Source of the DNA: Arenicellales bacterium
GTDB lineage: Bacteria; Pseudomonadota; Gammaproteobacteria; Arenicellales; JAJDZL01
Length of the DNA stretch: 64,000 nt
Reading direction: 5' to 3'
NCBI GenBank assembly: GCA_958295885.1
Contig: OY282380.1
Location: 2,852,001 to 2,916,000, forward strand
In this document: in pieces, positions 26,153 through 35,723 of the stretch
Layout: each line of letters starts with the position of its first letter
Numbering within the stretch: the stretch's first letter is position 1
Notes under the pieces: generated by a model
The model's database searches: none
What the model was told of the DNA's origin: nothing
Seen by the model: the letters and a program-made list of their open reading frames with translations, nothing else
Program-made: the position numbers and the translations under genes

Positions 26153-27405
26153 TAGCGAAGTTACGATTATGGATTGATCAGCGATATCCCATGACGAAAG
26201 TCTGGGAGGAGCACCTGTCAAAATACTATGCGCCGAAGAATTTCAATTTCTGGTATTTTTTCGGTTCTCTAGCCGTTGTTGTACTGGTCATCCAGATCAT
26301 CACTGGCATTTTTCTAACGATGCATTACAAGCCCGACACTGAAATGGCTTTTACATCAGTTGAACATATCATGCGGGACGTGTCATGGGGCTGGTTGATG
26401 CGATATATGCATTCCACCGGGGCTTCACTGTTTTTCGTAGTGATTTATCTGCATATGTTCCGCGGCTTGCTTTATGGCTCTTATCACAAGCCGCGTGAGC
26501 TGCTGTGGATCATTGGGATGATCATCTATCTCGCTTTGATGGCAGAATCTTTCTTCGGATATCTGTTGCCGTGGGGCAACATGTCTTACTGGGGCGCTCA
26601 GGTTATCATTTCGCTGTTTGCAGCGATTCCCTTCATCGGGGAAGGATTGGCCGAGTGGATTCGAGGTGATTTTGTTGTATCGGATGCAACTCTTACTCGA
26701 TTCTTCGCCTTTCATGTGATCCTTGTTCCTTTACTGATACTGGGCCTTGTCTTTGTGCACTTGGTTGCGCTGCATCATACCGGATCCAACAATCCAGACG
26801 GAATCGAAATCAAAAAGCAGAAAGACGAAAAAGGAAGGCCGAAAGATGGAATTCCCTTTCATCCGTATTACACGGTCAAGGACTTATTCGGAGTTGGAAT
26901 CTTTCTGCTGATCTTTTTCGGTATCAGCTTTATCGCGCCGGAAATGGATGGATGGTTCCTGGAGAGAGCAAATTTCGAGCCTGCGAATGCTCTGCAGACT
27001 CCACCGGACATCATTCCCCTGTGGTATTTGACGCCTTATTACTCCATTTTGCGGGCGGTCACATATCCATTGTTCGGAGTTGATGCAAAGCTGTGGGGAG
27101 TGCTGTCCATGGGTCTTGCGATCTTATTGTTTTTCCTGCTGCCGTGGCTGGACCGCTCACCTGTCAGGTCGATTCGATATCGCGGATGGATGTTCAAAAC
27201 AGCGCTTGCAATTTTCACCATCGCTTTCGTGCTATTGGGTTATTTGGGGACAAAGAACCCACAGGCTGTGGATTTGATTTTGTTTACCAACGTTCGTTGG
27301 GCACAGATATGCTATTTTCTTTACTTTGCGTTTTTTCTGTTGATGCCCATCTACTCGAAACTCGATTCAACCAAACCAGTTCCAGATCGGGTGACATTCA
27401 AATGA
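26149..27405 (+). CDS. petB: Cytochrome b of the bc1 complex
   Basis: A 418-residue membrane protein with eight transmembrane helices, binding hemes bL and bH and forming the quinol oxidation and quinone reduction sites. The paired heme histidines are in YMHSTGASLFF/IYLHMF (helix B) and in RFFAFHVILVP/FVHLVALHH (helix D). The Qo-site segment appears as TPPDIIPLWYLTPYYSILRA (the canonical PEWYF is PLWYL here). The final helices contain LPWLDRSPVRSIRYRG. It lies between petA and petC with 4-base overlaps on both sides, so the three subunits are translationally coupled. Confidence 0.96.
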   Translation: MIAKLRLWIDQRYPMTKVWEEHLSKYYAPKNFNFWYFFGSLAVVVLVIQIITGIFLTMHYKPDTEMAFTSVEHIMRDVSWGWLMRYMHSTGASLFFVVIYLHMFRGLLYGSYHKPRELLWIIGMIIYLALMAESFFGYLLPWGNMSYWGAQVIISLFAAIPFIGEGLAEWIRGDFVVSDATLTRFFAFHVILVPLLILGLVFVHLVALHHTGSNNPDGIEIKKQKDEKGRPKDGIPFHPYYTVKDLFGVGIFLLIFFGISFIAPEMDGWFLERANFEPANALQTPPDIIPLWYLTPYYSILRAVTYPLFGVDAKLWGVLSMGLAILLFFLLPWLDRSPVRSIRYRGWMFKTALAIFTIAFVLLGYLGTKNPQAVDLILFTNVRWAQICYFLYFAFFLLMPIYSKLDSTKPVPDRVTFK

Positions 27406-28058
27406 TTCGTTTCATGCTTACAACTCTCACTTTCGCGTTCGCCGTCAATGTCTATGCGGCTTCAGGCGGTGACGAAAACTTAGACTCTGTTTTTATCAAT
27501 CTGGATGATCGAAAGTCTCTTCAAAATGGTGCAGCGGCTTTTGCGAACTACTGCCTGTCCTGTCATGGGATCAAATTCATGCGCTACAACAGGATGGCGT
27601 TGGATTTGGGGATCAGTGAAGAAATTCTGCGTGAAAATTTCCTGCAGTCAACGCAGAAACCGGGTGATTTGATGACGGTCAACATGTCGGAAGAAGACGC
27701 TAAGCGATGGTTTGGAACCGTACCGCCGGACTTGAGCCTGACGGCTCGCTCTCGAGGGGCGGACTGGATTTACACATTTTTGAGAAGCTTTTACGCGGAC
27801 GAAAAATCGGTTACGGGATGGAACAACGAACTGTTTGCAGATGTGGCGATGCCTCATGTCCTGTATCAGCAGCAGGATTCGATGTCGGATGAACAGTACG
27901 AACAAGTCGTTCGAAATTTGGTCAATTTTCTCGTTTACGTTGCCGAGCCGGTAAAACTTATTCGTTACGGAATTGGAATTTGGGTAATGATATTCGTAGG
28001 GATATTTACGATTCTCGCCTATTTCCTGAAAAAAGAATATTGGAAAGACATTCATTAA
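27402..28058 (+). CDS. petC: Cytochrome c1 of the bc1 complex
   Basis: A 218-residue periplasmic heme protein anchored by a C-terminal helix (GIGIWVMIFVGIFTILAYFLKK). The start at 27402 overlaps the petB stop and gives a Sec signal peptide ending in VYAA. The covalent heme motif is CLSCH (about residue 46), and the distal axial methionine is probably in DVAMPHVL (about residue 149). PPDLSLTARSRGADWIYTFLRSFY is the conserved c1 core. It accepts electrons from the Rieske protein and passes them to soluble cytochrome c. Confidence 0.95.
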   Translation: MIRFMLTTLTFAFAVNVYAASGGDENLDSVFINLDDRKSLQNGAAAFANYCLSCHGIKFMRYNRMALDLGISEEILRENFLQSTQKPGDLMTVNMSEEDAKRWFGTVPPDLSLTARSRGADWIYTFLRSFYADEKSVTGWNNELFADVAMPHVLYQQQDSMSDEQYEQVVRNLVNFLVYVAEPVKLIRYGIGIWVMIFVGIFTILAYFLKKEYWKDIH

Positions 28059-28128
28059 TCACTCTGCACCAGGTGAATGGAAGCAGTTCGCAGGCGTGCC
28101 GGAACAATTTGGTCATTAATCGCTAGTA

Positions 28129-28761
28129 ATGAACGATTTTCTGCATAGCCGAAGAGCCGGCATGACACTTTATTCAACGGTGTCCTGCATCGAAGGTCAC
28201 GCCTGTCGCATGGTATTGAATGAAAAAGAAGTTGAATGCGATGTTGAATTCGTCAATCTGAGACAGTCTCCAAATCCGATTCTGGAGTGGAATCCATACG
28301 GTGAAAGTCCTACTCTGGTTGATAGAGAGATAACTTTATACGGCTCACACATCATCGCGGAATATCTGGATGATCGACTGCCGCATCCGCCATTGATGCC
28401 ACCTGATCCAGCCAATCGAGGACGGGTGCGTATGATGATTTATCGCTGTCAGAGGGACTGGCTGCGTCAGCTGCGGGAGTTCGACGAAAAAAATCGCAAG
28501 CCCAGCAAAGCGCTTCGCAATCGAATTTGCCGAAGTTTGGCATCTCTGGGACAATTTATTTCTGAACAGCAGTATTGGTTGGGAAACGATTTTACTTTGG
28601 TTGACTGTTTCATGGCGCCACTGCTGTGGCGACTGTCTCATTACGACATCATACTGCCGCCCCAACTGAAATCGATTCCACTTTACGCGAACAGACTGTT
28701 TGCTCGAGATTCATTCTCCAATAGCTTAAGCCACGTTGAACGCGAGATGAATTTAAGTTGA
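28129..28761 (+). CDS. sspA: Stringent starvation protein A
   Basis: A 210-residue glutathione-S-transferase-fold protein that binds RNA polymerase holoenzyme as a transcription regulator under starvation and acid stress. The thioredoxin-like N-terminal domain begins MTLYSTVSCIEGHACRMVLNEKE. The surface motif PHPPLMP, essential for SspA function in E. coli, is at about residues 85-91. A helical C-terminal domain includes WLGNDFTLVDCFMAPLLWRL. The start codon is either ATG 28129 or the family-typical ATG 30 bases downstream. It follows petABC, a conserved arrangement, and precedes sspB. Confidence 0.93.
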   Translation: MNDFLHSRRAGMTLYSTVSCIEGHACRMVLNEKEVECDVEFVNLRQSPNPILEWNPYGESPTLVDREITLYGSHIIAEYLDDRLPHPPLMPPDPANRGRVRMMIYRCQRDWLRQLREFDEKNRKPSKALRNRICRSLASLGQFISEQQYWLGNDFTLVDCFMAPLLWRLSHYDIILPPQLKSIPLYANRLFARDSFSNSLSHVEREMNLS

Positions 28762-28773
28762 GGGCTTGAACAA

Positions 28774-29199
28774 GTGCTGGCATTATCTAAAGTACCTTAT
28801 TTGATTGAAGCCATACGAAATTGGGCAATGGACAGTCACAACACGCCGCAGCTGGTGGTTGAAACGGATTTCCCTGGCGTTTACATACCGCCTCAGGCGA
28901 TGAAACACGCAGACAATGGCGTCGTTGTTCTGAACATTCATGATCGGGCTATTGACAAATTTGATATGAATAACGACAGAATCCAGTTTGCGACTCGGTT
29001 TTCTGGAGAAATTCACCATATTCACATCCCTATTCAGGCGGTGCTTGGGATCTTTTCACGTGAACAGCATGACGGTATCGTATTTCGTTCTGGTCAGTCA
29101 GGTCAAACTGAGGAAAGAGGGTCTCTAAACGAACCTGTATCTGAGAGCGGTCCACTTGAAAAGAAAGTCACCAAACCCCATTTGCAACTTGTCAAATAA
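28774..29199 (+). CDS. sspB: ClpXP protease specificity-enhancing factor SspB
   Basis: A 141-residue adaptor that delivers ssrA-tagged, ribosome-stalled proteins to ClpXP. The folded N-terminal domain ([70 protein letters not shown]) forms the peptide-binding groove. A flexible linker leads to the C-terminal XB tail KPHLQLVK, which docks on ClpX. The start is GTG 28774, 12 bases after sspA. Together with hslVU downstream it forms a proteolysis-related block. Confidence 0.93.
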   Translation: MLALSKVPYLIEAIRNWAMDSHNTPQLVVETDFPGVYIPPQAMKHADNGVVVLNIHDRAIDKFDMNNDRIQFATRFSGEIHHIHIPIQAVLGIFSREQHDGIVFRSGQSGQTEERGSLNEPVSESGPLEKKVTKPHLQLVK

Positions 29200-29230
29200 A
29201 GACTCAACCGACTTTACGCCGCACAATACC

Positions 29231-29785
29231 GTGAATAACAGCGATTTTCCTAAAATTCGCAGCACTACAATTTTGTCTGTCCGACGCCGAAATTCCGTCG
29301 TGCTCGGCGGGGACGGCCAGGTATCACTCGGTGATACGGTGGTCAAGTCAAACACCCAGAAAATTCGCAGACTGTTTAAAGATCAGGTGTTGGTAGGTTT
29401 TGCTGGTGGCACAGCAGATGCATTTACATTATTTGAGCGATTTGAAGGCAAACTGCAGGAACATCAGGGCAACTTGGTTCGAGCTGCAGTTGAACTGGCT
29501 AAAGATTGGCGCACTGATCGGTTTTTGCGCCGCCTGGAGGCAATTCTTCTGGTATGTGACAAGAAAACTTCGTTGATTATCACTGGCAACGGGGATGTCA
29601 TTGAGCCAGAAACTGGATTGATGGCAATCGGTTCCGGTGGAAATTTTGCAAAGGCGGCGGCGCAGGCATTGATGACCTCAACCGAACTCAGCGCCAGAGA
29701 AATCGTTGAGCGAAGCCTGAACATTGCTGCAGAAATATGTGTTTACACAAATCACAATCTCACAATTGAAGAACTAGAGGCTTAG
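29231..29785 (+). CDS. hslV: HslV (ClpQ) protease subunit
   Basis: The peptidase ring of the HslUV protease, a proteasome beta-subunit relative. A GTG start at 29231 gives 184 residues with a short propeptide ([10 protein letters not shown]) ahead of the catalytic N-terminal threonine in [10 protein letters not shown]. The residue after processing is the first Thr of TT. Gly-rich [19 protein letters not shown] and [14 protein letters not shown] are family blocks. The start is weakly supported, because an upstream ATG at 29156 would overlap sspB and no strong Shine-Dalgarno is seen. hslU follows 6 bases downstream. Confidence 0.94.
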   Translation: MNNSDFPKIRSTTILSVRRRNSVVLGGDGQVSLGDTVVKSNTQKIRRLFKDQVLVGFAGGTADAFTLFERFEGKLQEHQGNLVRAAVELAKDWRTDRFLRRLEAILLVCDKKTSLIITGNGDVIEPETGLMAIGSGGNFAKAAAQALMTSTELSAREIVERSLNIAAEICVYTNHNLTIEELEA

Positions 29786-29791
29786 AATTTC

Positions 29792-31177
29792 GTGTCCGAA
29801 ATGACACCCAGAGAAATTGTCCAGGAGCTCGATAAGCACATTATCGGGCAGGAGGACGCAAAAAGGGCGGTTGCGATTGCACTTCGCAATCGTTGGCGTC
29901 GAATGAATGTCAAAGACGACGTGCTTCGCGCAGAAATATTTCCTAAGAATATTTTGATGATCGGACCGACTGGAGTCGGTAAAACGGAGATCGCTCGACG
30001 CTTGGCTCGGCTGGCCCGCGCACCATTCATCAAGGTGGAGGCTTCAAAATTCACTGAAGTCGGTTACGTCGGCCGCGAAGTTGATTCCATTATCCGAGAT
30101 CTGCTTGACATGGCGATCAAGCTGGTGCGGGAAGAACGCATGGAGAAGGTGCGCACACGCGCGGAAGATCTCGCAACAGAACGAGTGCTTGACGCATTGA
30201 TTCGACCGCCAAGGACTCAGAATGATGAAATGACCAGAACGCAGGCCATTGACACAAATATGATTGATGTTGACGCCGAATTCAGTCATTCGCCAGAAAT
30301 CGAAAGTCTTGGCAGGCAAAAATATAGAAAGATGCTGCGCGAAGGAAAATTGGACAACTGGGAAATTGAGATTGAAGTCGGCACGTCGGTGGGAGTTGAA
30401 ATTTTCGGTCCGCCGGGTCTTGAGGAGATGACGAGCCAACTGCAGAGCATGCTTCAGAATATGGGGCAGCGAAAAACGCGCATGCGAAAAGTGACGGTCA
30501 AGCAAGCGTTTAAACTGCTTACTGACGAGGAAGCAGAACGCATGATCAATGACGATGAACTCAAGGTCGAAGCGGTCCAGAGCGTCGAACAGAACGGCAT
30601 CGTGTTTCTTGATGAAATTGACAAAATTGTCGGACGGTCACACAGTCATGGTCCCGATGTTTCACGTGAAGGCGTTCAGCGGGATCTTCTGCCTCTCGTT
30701 GAAGGTTCTACCGTTGTAACCCGACACGGCATGGTGAGGACTGACCATATTTTGTTCATCGCATCGGGTGCGTTTCAATTGGCGAAACCCTCTGACCTGA
30801 TACCAGAGCTGCAGGGTCGACTGCCAATTCGAGTGGAACTTGGCGCCTTGGACTCGAACGATTTCATCAAGATACTGACGGAGACGGACAGTTCTTTGAC
30901 CGAGCAGTACCATGAGCTGATGAAAACCGAAGGGTTGGACCTGATTTTCGAAGAGTCTGGGGTCGAGCATATTGCTGAGTTTGCCTGGCGCGTGAACGAA
31001 AACACAGAGAACATAGGTGCCCGCCGTCTGCATACCGTCATGGAAAAACTTCTCGAACGACTTTCCTTCGAAGCGGCCGACCGAAGCGGTGCGACGGTTA
31101 GAGTCGATCATGCATTCGTCGATAAGGAACTCGGAGGGCTCGTAGACGATTTGGAACTTTCCCGTTATATTCTGTGA
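29792..31177 (+). CDS. hslU: HslU (ClpY) AAA+ unfoldase subunit
   Basis: A 461-residue ATPase that unfolds substrates for HslV. It starts with GTG at 29792, giving [20 protein letters not shown], identical in layout to the E. coli protein. Walker A is GPTGVGKTE (about residue 57), the GYVGRE pore motif follows, the long I-domain spans roughly residues 110-245, Walker B is [10 protein letters not shown] and sensor 2 is in [14 protein letters not shown]. It ends in LSRYIL, the tail that inserts between HslV subunits. E. coli HslU has 443 residues, so the I-domain is slightly longer here. Confidence 0.96.
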   Translation: MSEMTPREIVQELDKHIIGQEDAKRAVAIALRNRWRRMNVKDDVLRAEIFPKNILMIGPTGVGKTEIARRLARLARAPFIKVEASKFTEVGYVGREVDSIIRDLLDMAIKLVREERMEKVRTRAEDLATERVLDALIRPPRTQNDEMTRTQAIDTNMIDVDAEFSHSPEIESLGRQKYRKMLREGKLDNWEIEIEVGTSVGVEIFGPPGLEEMTSQLQSMLQNMGQRKTRMRKVTVKQAFKLLTDEEAERMINDDELKVEAVQSVEQNGIVFLDEIDKIVGRSHSHGPDVSREGVQRDLLPLVEGSTVVTRHGMVRTDHILFIASGAFQLAKPSDLIPELQGRLPIRVELGALDSNDFIKILTETDSSLTEQYHELMKTEGLDLIFEESGVEHIAEFAWRVNENTENIGARRLHTVMEKLLERLSFEAADRSGATVRVDHAFVDKELGGLVDDLELSRYIL

Positions 31178-31487
31178 GCCGCTGCGCTTGAGCATCCAGC
31201 GATTTTCGAATTTGATGGACGAGCTGCATATCTGATCTTTCCTGACGGTTTCAATTCGTCCGGTCCAATCTGAATATTTTCTAGTCCAAAGACTTTTCCA
31301 GCACTTTACACGTCGGTCATGGTGCGCTATTTCCTCGGGGTTTCAATGTGTGAACCGATCGATTCTGTCGAAATTTAATTGGCGTTGAAGCTTGAATATT
31401 TGTTCAGGAATCACCATTTAGTGTTTCAGAAATTCATCTAAGATTGATGAATTTGAATCAAACAGCCAATCAAATGAGGGAATTTTC
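31178..31487. other. Intergenic region between hslU and the small heat-shock gene
   Basis: About 310 bases without a gene. The only recognisable signal is a sigma32-type promoter at 31391-31419 for the downstream small heat-shock protein. No clear hslU terminator was found. Confidence 0.55.
31391..31419 (+). promoter_or_regulatory. Sigma32 (heat-shock) promoter
   Basis: CTTGAA at 31391-31396 matches the sigma32 -35 core, and CACCATTT at 31412-31419 matches 7 of 8 bases of the CCCCATTT-type -10. The spacer is 15 bases, in the range used by RpoH promoters. It lies 68 bases upstream of the small heat-shock protein start, consistent with heat induction. Confidence 0.6.
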
Positions 31488-31937
31488 ATGAACCAAATGC
31501 TACGTGCAAAATCAAAAAATCCTTGGAGCCAATTTCCGATGTCACTCTATTGGAACGAGTGGCCCAGCATTTCTACGAGTCCGAATTTCAGGGATGTGTC
31601 CAAAGCTGGCGTTCCGGCGGTAGATGTCAGGGAAACTGATTCCGAATATCAGGTCGTTGCGGATCTTCCCGGTGTTTCAAAAGACAGTCTTGAAGTTTCA
31701 GTAAAAGATGATGTTTTGAGCATTATGGTGAACGCGGAAGAAGTCAATGAAGAAAAATCGGAAGGTCGTATTCTGAGAAGAGAGAGATTTCACGGCAGAA
31801 TTTCTCGATCTTTCCGATTAGGTGATGCTGTCGACAACGAAAACATTCAAGCGAACTACAAAGATGGTGTGCTGAGTGTAACCGTTCCGAAAAAGGAATC
31901 ACTGCAGAGTCGGAAGATTGAGGTTTCCGTTCACTGA
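31488..31937 (+). CDS. Hsp20-family small heat-shock protein
   Basis: A 149-residue alpha-crystallin-domain chaperone that holds unfolding proteins for later refolding by DnaK/ClpB. The crystallin domain runs from VPAVDVRETDSEYQVVADLPGVS (about residue 43) to GVLSVTVPKKES, including the family signature YKDGVLSVTVPK. The ATG has GAGGGAATTTT upstream. It is flanked by a sigma32-like promoter and a strong terminator, so it is a single-gene unit. Confidence 0.93.
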   Translation: MNQMLRAKSKNPWSQFPMSLYWNEWPSISTSPNFRDVSKAGVPAVDVRETDSEYQVVADLPGVSKDSLEVSVKDDVLSIMVNAEEVNEEKSEGRILRRERFHGRISRSFRLGDAVDNENIQANYKDGVLSVTVPKKESLQSRKIEVSVH

Positions 31938-31980
31938 TCTGAACTCCGGAAATTTTTTTCGAGACATCACTTCCAAAATC

Positions 31981-32012
31981 AGCGACCACTTTCTAAGTGG
32001 TCGCTTTTTATT
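31981..32012 (+). terminator. Rho-independent terminator after the small heat-shock gene
   Basis: An 11-bp perfect stem (31981-31991 with 31995-32005) and 3-base loop are followed by a T-rich tract. It begins 43 bases after the heat-shock gene stop and is oriented for plus-strand transcription. Confidence 0.9.
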
Positions 32013-33077
32013 TGTCCTCATTGAACTGCCTGCTGAGTCAACGGCGAAGAAAAACGGGAGTCTTCAGCACCTGTCGAGCCCCGGATTTTCTCCGGCTGCT
32101 TTGTACAGTCTTGCCCCGTAGAGTTGATTGCCAGCCGAAATAAAGATGGCACGACTTGGGGCAGAACGCGTCTTCAACGCAGTCACGGCAGACGCTGAAA
32201 CCAACCTGATTTTCTGCCGAATCAAAGAATTCTCAAATATTGAGTTTGGCATGAGATACACCGAGCGCCTGCAAAACCAGCTCACCTCGGCGCCAATTGA
32301 GCAGATTGAATTGGACCTCCAATGCGGAGGCGACACCACCGAGTTCTTACGAAGTCTGAAGTCGCTGTATGCCGACGCTCACAGTCGCGAGCAGCCGTTC
32401 GACCTACAGCAGGAGAAACTCTGTGTGGATGTTGATCACCGCCTCGGGCGTCCTGGCATGAATCTGTGGGCATCGCGGTGCTGGCGGCAATCAATGAGCT
32501 GATGGTGCAGGCTGGGCATCAGGTTTGGCGGGGCTGACGCGGATGCTGAGCTGCACGCACGCAGCGATTCATCATTTTGAGCATCACGGACTGGACCGGT
32601 TTCGCTCTCGCAGCATAGAAGGCTTTGCGCGGGCTGTGACGCATTCAGTCTTGGCCGAAAGACGTCATTGTGCAGGAACTGATTGAAAAACGCAGACGGG
32701 CGGCCAGCAGCTGGAAACAGACATTCCGCCGAGGTCCTGACGTCGGAGGGTTTTGCCGCGACCACATCGTGGAAACTGCACTTCTGAGCGTCGAAAGGAG
32801 CAGGCCTGTGACGGCAAATTTCAACAGAACCATGTCCGCTGCAAGTGCAGCAGCGGAACTCAGGTGAATGACCTGCTATTTGTCAGCCGTATATCGATTT
32901 GTAAATTTCCATCTTCGAATTTTGAATAATATAATCGCGAGCATATGTTAAATAAGAGTTTCGAGGTGTAAAGTGATCAATAGAACTAGCACACAGCTAA
33001 GCAATTCTATTCGTCTAGTGATGACAAGGTCTTATCTTTGGGTGCGGGAATGTTTCAGAAACTGCAGAATTTCACAG
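32013..33077. other. Decayed mobile-element region upstream of znuA
   Basis: Apart from the ISNCY-like remnant at 32128-32870, no gene is visible. The final 140 bases before znuA are AT-rich, with a TATAAT at 32930-32935 that may be its -10. A palindromic Zur operator was looked for and not convincingly found. Confidence 0.5.
32128..32870 (+). pseudogene. ISNCY-like transposase, degenerate N-terminal half
   Basis: The plus strand starts with IEQIELDLQCGGDTTEFLRSLKSLY and continues to GRPGMNLW, which is the conserved N-terminal pattern of ISNCY-family transposases (a GRPGMxLW box after a stretch predicting LLxGLQxIY). The frame then breaks, and a patch NELMVQAGHQV follows in another frame, matching the next conserved box of the family. 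Several stops separate the pieces and the catalytic domain is missing. This is an old, non-functional copy. Confidence 0.6.
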
Positions 33078-34130
33078 ATGAAGGCTAAAATCACTGCTAA
33101 TTGGTTGATTTCATTGATTTATATGTCGGGATTGGTCTCAGGTTCGGTACATGCGAATGAATCAATAAACGTGTTGGCTTCGATTAAGCCTGTGCATTCC
33201 ATAGTCAGCGCGGTCATGAAAGGTGTAGGTGAGCCGTCTCTAATCATCACGGGCAACGCATCACCTCACACATTTAGCCTGCGGCCCACCGATGCGAGAT
33301 TGATACAAGATGCTGACTTGATATTCATAATTGACGAGGAGCAAGAGGTATCTCTTGCCGGTCCGATTAAAACAATTGGACAAGACGCACAAGTGGTTAT
33401 ACTTTCCACCGCTGAAGATTTGATACTGAAGCCATTCCGAAAACGAATTTTGTTTGAGCCGCATCACGACGACGAAGAGCATGCCGAAGAAGAGCACGAC
33501 GACGAAGAGCACCACGACGAAGAACATGCCGAAAAAGAGCACCACAACGAAGAACATGCCGAAGAAGAACATGGGCACGATCATGGGCATGGTGAGCACG
33601 AGAGTGCCGATATGCATATTTGGCTTGATCCAGTGAACGGTGTAGCGATGGCGAATTTGATCATGGAGACATTAGTGCAGGCTGACCCTGACAACGCTGC
33701 AGCCTATATTGCCAACGCGAATGAATTTTCGAATCAAATTCAGCAGCTTATACCCAAGCTTGAGGAGAAACTGAAATCACTCGATGGAAAAACCTTTATT
33801 GTCTTCCACGATGCGTATCAATATTTTGAAGACCGCTTTAATTTAACAGCAGCCGGAGCAATTCACATCAACCCAGAACGACCGTCTGGAATTCGTCATA
33901 TCAGCGATCTTCGTGACATCGCGGAAAAACATGGCATTAATTGCGTTTTAGCTGAACCTCAATTTAACAAGCGCTTGGTCAATGTAATTACTGAAGGGTT
34001 GACATCAGCAAAAGTCTCAGTGATTGACCCTCTAGGGTCAAAGGTCGAAAATGGACCAAATTTGTACTTCGAATTGCTCGAAAATTTGGCAGATACCTTT
34101 ATAGAGTGCCTATCGGCAACCTCTTCGTAG
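33078..34130 (+). CDS. znuA: Zinc ABC transporter substrate-binding protein
   Basis: A periplasmic zinc-binding protein of about 350 residues (cluster A-I). The start at 33078 is chosen because it yields a signal peptide ending near VHANES; a GTG at 32973 would add 35 unlikely residues. Conserved histidine ligands are in IKPVHSIVSAV (start of the mature protein) and DMHIWLDPVNG, with FHDAYQYFEDRFNL in the C-terminal lobe. Between the two lies a long His/Asp/Glu-rich loop (from about residue 126), built of repeats such as EEHDDEEHH, which in ZnuA scavenges zinc. The permease and ATPase genes lie 3.1 kb downstream, after a zinc exporter and decayed DNA. Confidence 0.93.
   Translation: MKAKITANWLISLIYMSGLVSGSVHANESINVLASIKPVHSIVSAVMKGVGEPSLIITGNASPHTFSLRPTDARLIQDADLIFIIDEEQEVSLAGPIKTIGQDAQVVILSTAEDLILKPFRKRILFEPHHDDEEHAEEEHDDEEHHDEEHAEKEHHNEEHAEEEHGHDHGHGEHESADMHIWLDPVNGVAMANLIMETLVQADPDNAAAYIANANEFSNQIQQLIPKLEEKLKSLDGKTFIVFHDAYQYFEDRFNLTAAGAIHINPERPSGIRHISDLRDIAEKHGINCVLAEPQFNKRLVNVITEGLTSAKVSVIDPLGSKVENGPNLYFELLENLADTFIECLSATSS
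33457..33605 (+). repeat. In-frame degenerate tandem repeat encoding the ZnuA His/Glu loop
   Basis: About 150 bases of imperfect repeats of units like GAAGAGCAC and GACGACGAAGAGCAC encode alternating His and acidic residues. The unit lengths vary and the reading frame is kept. The array can expand or contract without frameshift. The antisense strand reads as long Val/Phe tracts that are an artefact of the repeat. Confidence 0.8.
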
Positions 34131-34167
34131 CAGTCGCGGTCAACCAGAAAATTAATGTGAGTCGAGC

Positions 34168-34212
34168 TTTTTTCAGTCAAATGCGCTCCTGCTCAGCAAA
34201 TGACTGAAAAAT
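34168..34212. terminator. Possible bidirectional terminator after znuA
   Basis: An inverted repeat (TTTTTCAGTCA at 34169-34179 with TGACTGAAAAA at 34201-34211) has T- and A-tracts at its outer edges, so it could terminate in either direction. The 21-base loop is long and the stem AT-rich, which lowers confidence. It lies between znuA and the zinc exporter gene. Confidence 0.4.
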
Positions 34213-34292
34213 AGGTTTAAACTTAGTCGATACGACTCTCAGAGCATCAGCCCCAATTAAAACGAAATTTCTTAAGCTTTAGCTCCTTTATT

Positions 34293-35231
34293 TTGAGTGC
34301 ATTTCATTCCCATTCCCACTCCCATTCCCACACTCATCTAGATCACGTCTTGCACCAACGTAGTTTAAACACTCGTCGCGTCTTTTGGGCTTTGCTTCTG
34401 ATTGGAAGCTTTGTGATTGTCGAAATAGTTGGCGGAATTGTAGCGGGTTCGCTCGCGCTGCTGGCAGATGCAGCTCACATGTTTGTCGATACTGTGGCAC
34501 TATTTCTAGCTTGGCTTGCGTTTAAATTAAGCAACCGACCCGCAGATAAAGTACGCACCTATGGATATCACCGTTTTCCTATACTTGTTGCATTTACGAA
34601 TGGAATCAGTCTTTTATTCATAATTTGTTGGGTGATGTTCGAAGCAGTCGACCGACTATTGAACCCTCAGGAAGTACTCGGGGGTCCAATGTTAGTCATT
34701 GCTTCTTTGGGACTGGTGATCAATATAGTCGCATTCATCATCCTTCACGGAGCCGATCGCAAGAATCTCAATATTCGAGGAGCCAAAGTTCATGTATTGG
34801 GTGATATGCTCGGTTCGATAGCTGCAATCATCGCCGGGCTGGTCATTACAATCTTCGGTTGGACTCCCATCGATCCACTGCTGTCCGTATTTATTTGCTT
34901 AATTGTGCTTTATTCCGCGTGGTTCATCGTTAAAGATTCAGCACACGTACTGCTGGAGGGTGTTCCAACGCAGCTGGACGTCCAAAATATCGGGCAGGAT
35001 CTAGTCTCAAATATCGATGTGGTTGAAGATGTGCATCATGTACATGTATGGTCTCTGACACAAGATTTAACTTTGCTTACGCTGCATGCGAAAATTCGTA
35101 AGGATACCAATCCGGACTCGGCGATTGCAGGAATTCAAAATCGCTTGGCTCAGGCATTCGACATTGGACATGTTACCGTACAGATAGAACTGGAACACTG
35201 CACGGACCATGCTCTAGCAGTACCCTATTGA
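34293..35231 (+). CDS. CDF-family zinc/cation efflux transporter (ZitB/CzcD type)
   Basis: A 312-residue cation diffusion facilitator that exports Zn2+ in exchange for protons. It has six membrane helices and a cytoplasmic C-terminal domain. The transport site is formed by HxxxD pairs: HMFVD in helix 2 and HVLGD in helix 5. The N-terminus is a His/Ser repeat (HSHSHSHSHTH, residues 5-15) and the C-terminal domain has HHVHVWSLTQDLTLLTLHAKI, typical of ZitB/CzcD. The only plausible start is a TTG at 34293 without a clear Shine-Dalgarno. It sits between the znuA and znuCB zinc-import genes. Confidence 0.9.
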   Translation: MSAFHSHSHSHSHTHLDHVLHQRSLNTRRVFWALLLIGSFVIVEIVGGIVAGSLALLADAAHMFVDTVALFLAWLAFKLSNRPADKVRTYGYHRFPILVAFTNGISLLFIICWVMFEAVDRLLNPQEVLGGPMLVIASLGLVINIVAFIILHGADRKNLNIRGAKVHVLGDMLGSIAAIIAGLVITIFGWTPIDPLLSVFICLIVLYSAWFIVKDSAHVLLEGVPTQLDVQNIGQDLVSNIDVVEDVHHVHVWSLTQDLTLLTLHAKIRKDTNPDSAIAGIQNRLAQAFDIGHVTVQIELEHCTDHALAVPY

Positions 35232-35723
35232 CATAAGCACGGTTGTTGGCCGATAGTTTGATAGAAACTGCCGTTTCTAGAGTTGCTGGACTGATTCACG
35301 AACATCCGTATTCTGTCATAGATGGATTGCTTACGACCTGACTTCATGTCGTCGTAAAGCTGGCTCGGGCTGAAAGTGAGGGCGAGTTCCACACATTGAG
35401 GCCTCTAGTGAAAAAAAGAGAATTCTCCCGGGTGTCCCACTGTGTTCAACTCCTGCTGCAGTACAGTCTGGTGTTTTGTGAATCGCATGCGTTCGGCAGC
35501 CCGACCCCGCTGGCGATGGTTCCAAGCGGCATTGATCGGTACGCTGCGTGCGTGAGAGCTGTCGCTTTTTTTGCGATGGCACCGCCATGATGGTGTTTTT
35601 CAGACAAACATTTCGAGAGTAGTAGACCGGTATAACTTATCGGCTGCTCGACATCTGGGTCACTTCCTGCAGGGCGTCTCGCACCCAAAACCCTAGTTCC
35701 GCACTACTCAAAAATCAATTCTC

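Noticed and set aside
32880..32975. A Zur operator upstream of znuA
   Set aside because: The AT-rich stretch has no sufficiently symmetric match to the GTTATANNATAAC-type site.
33261..33617. A 118-residue Val/Phe-rich minus-strand frame
   Set aside because: It is the antisense of the His/Glu repeat in znuA and of the znuA coding region; an artefact of repeat composition.
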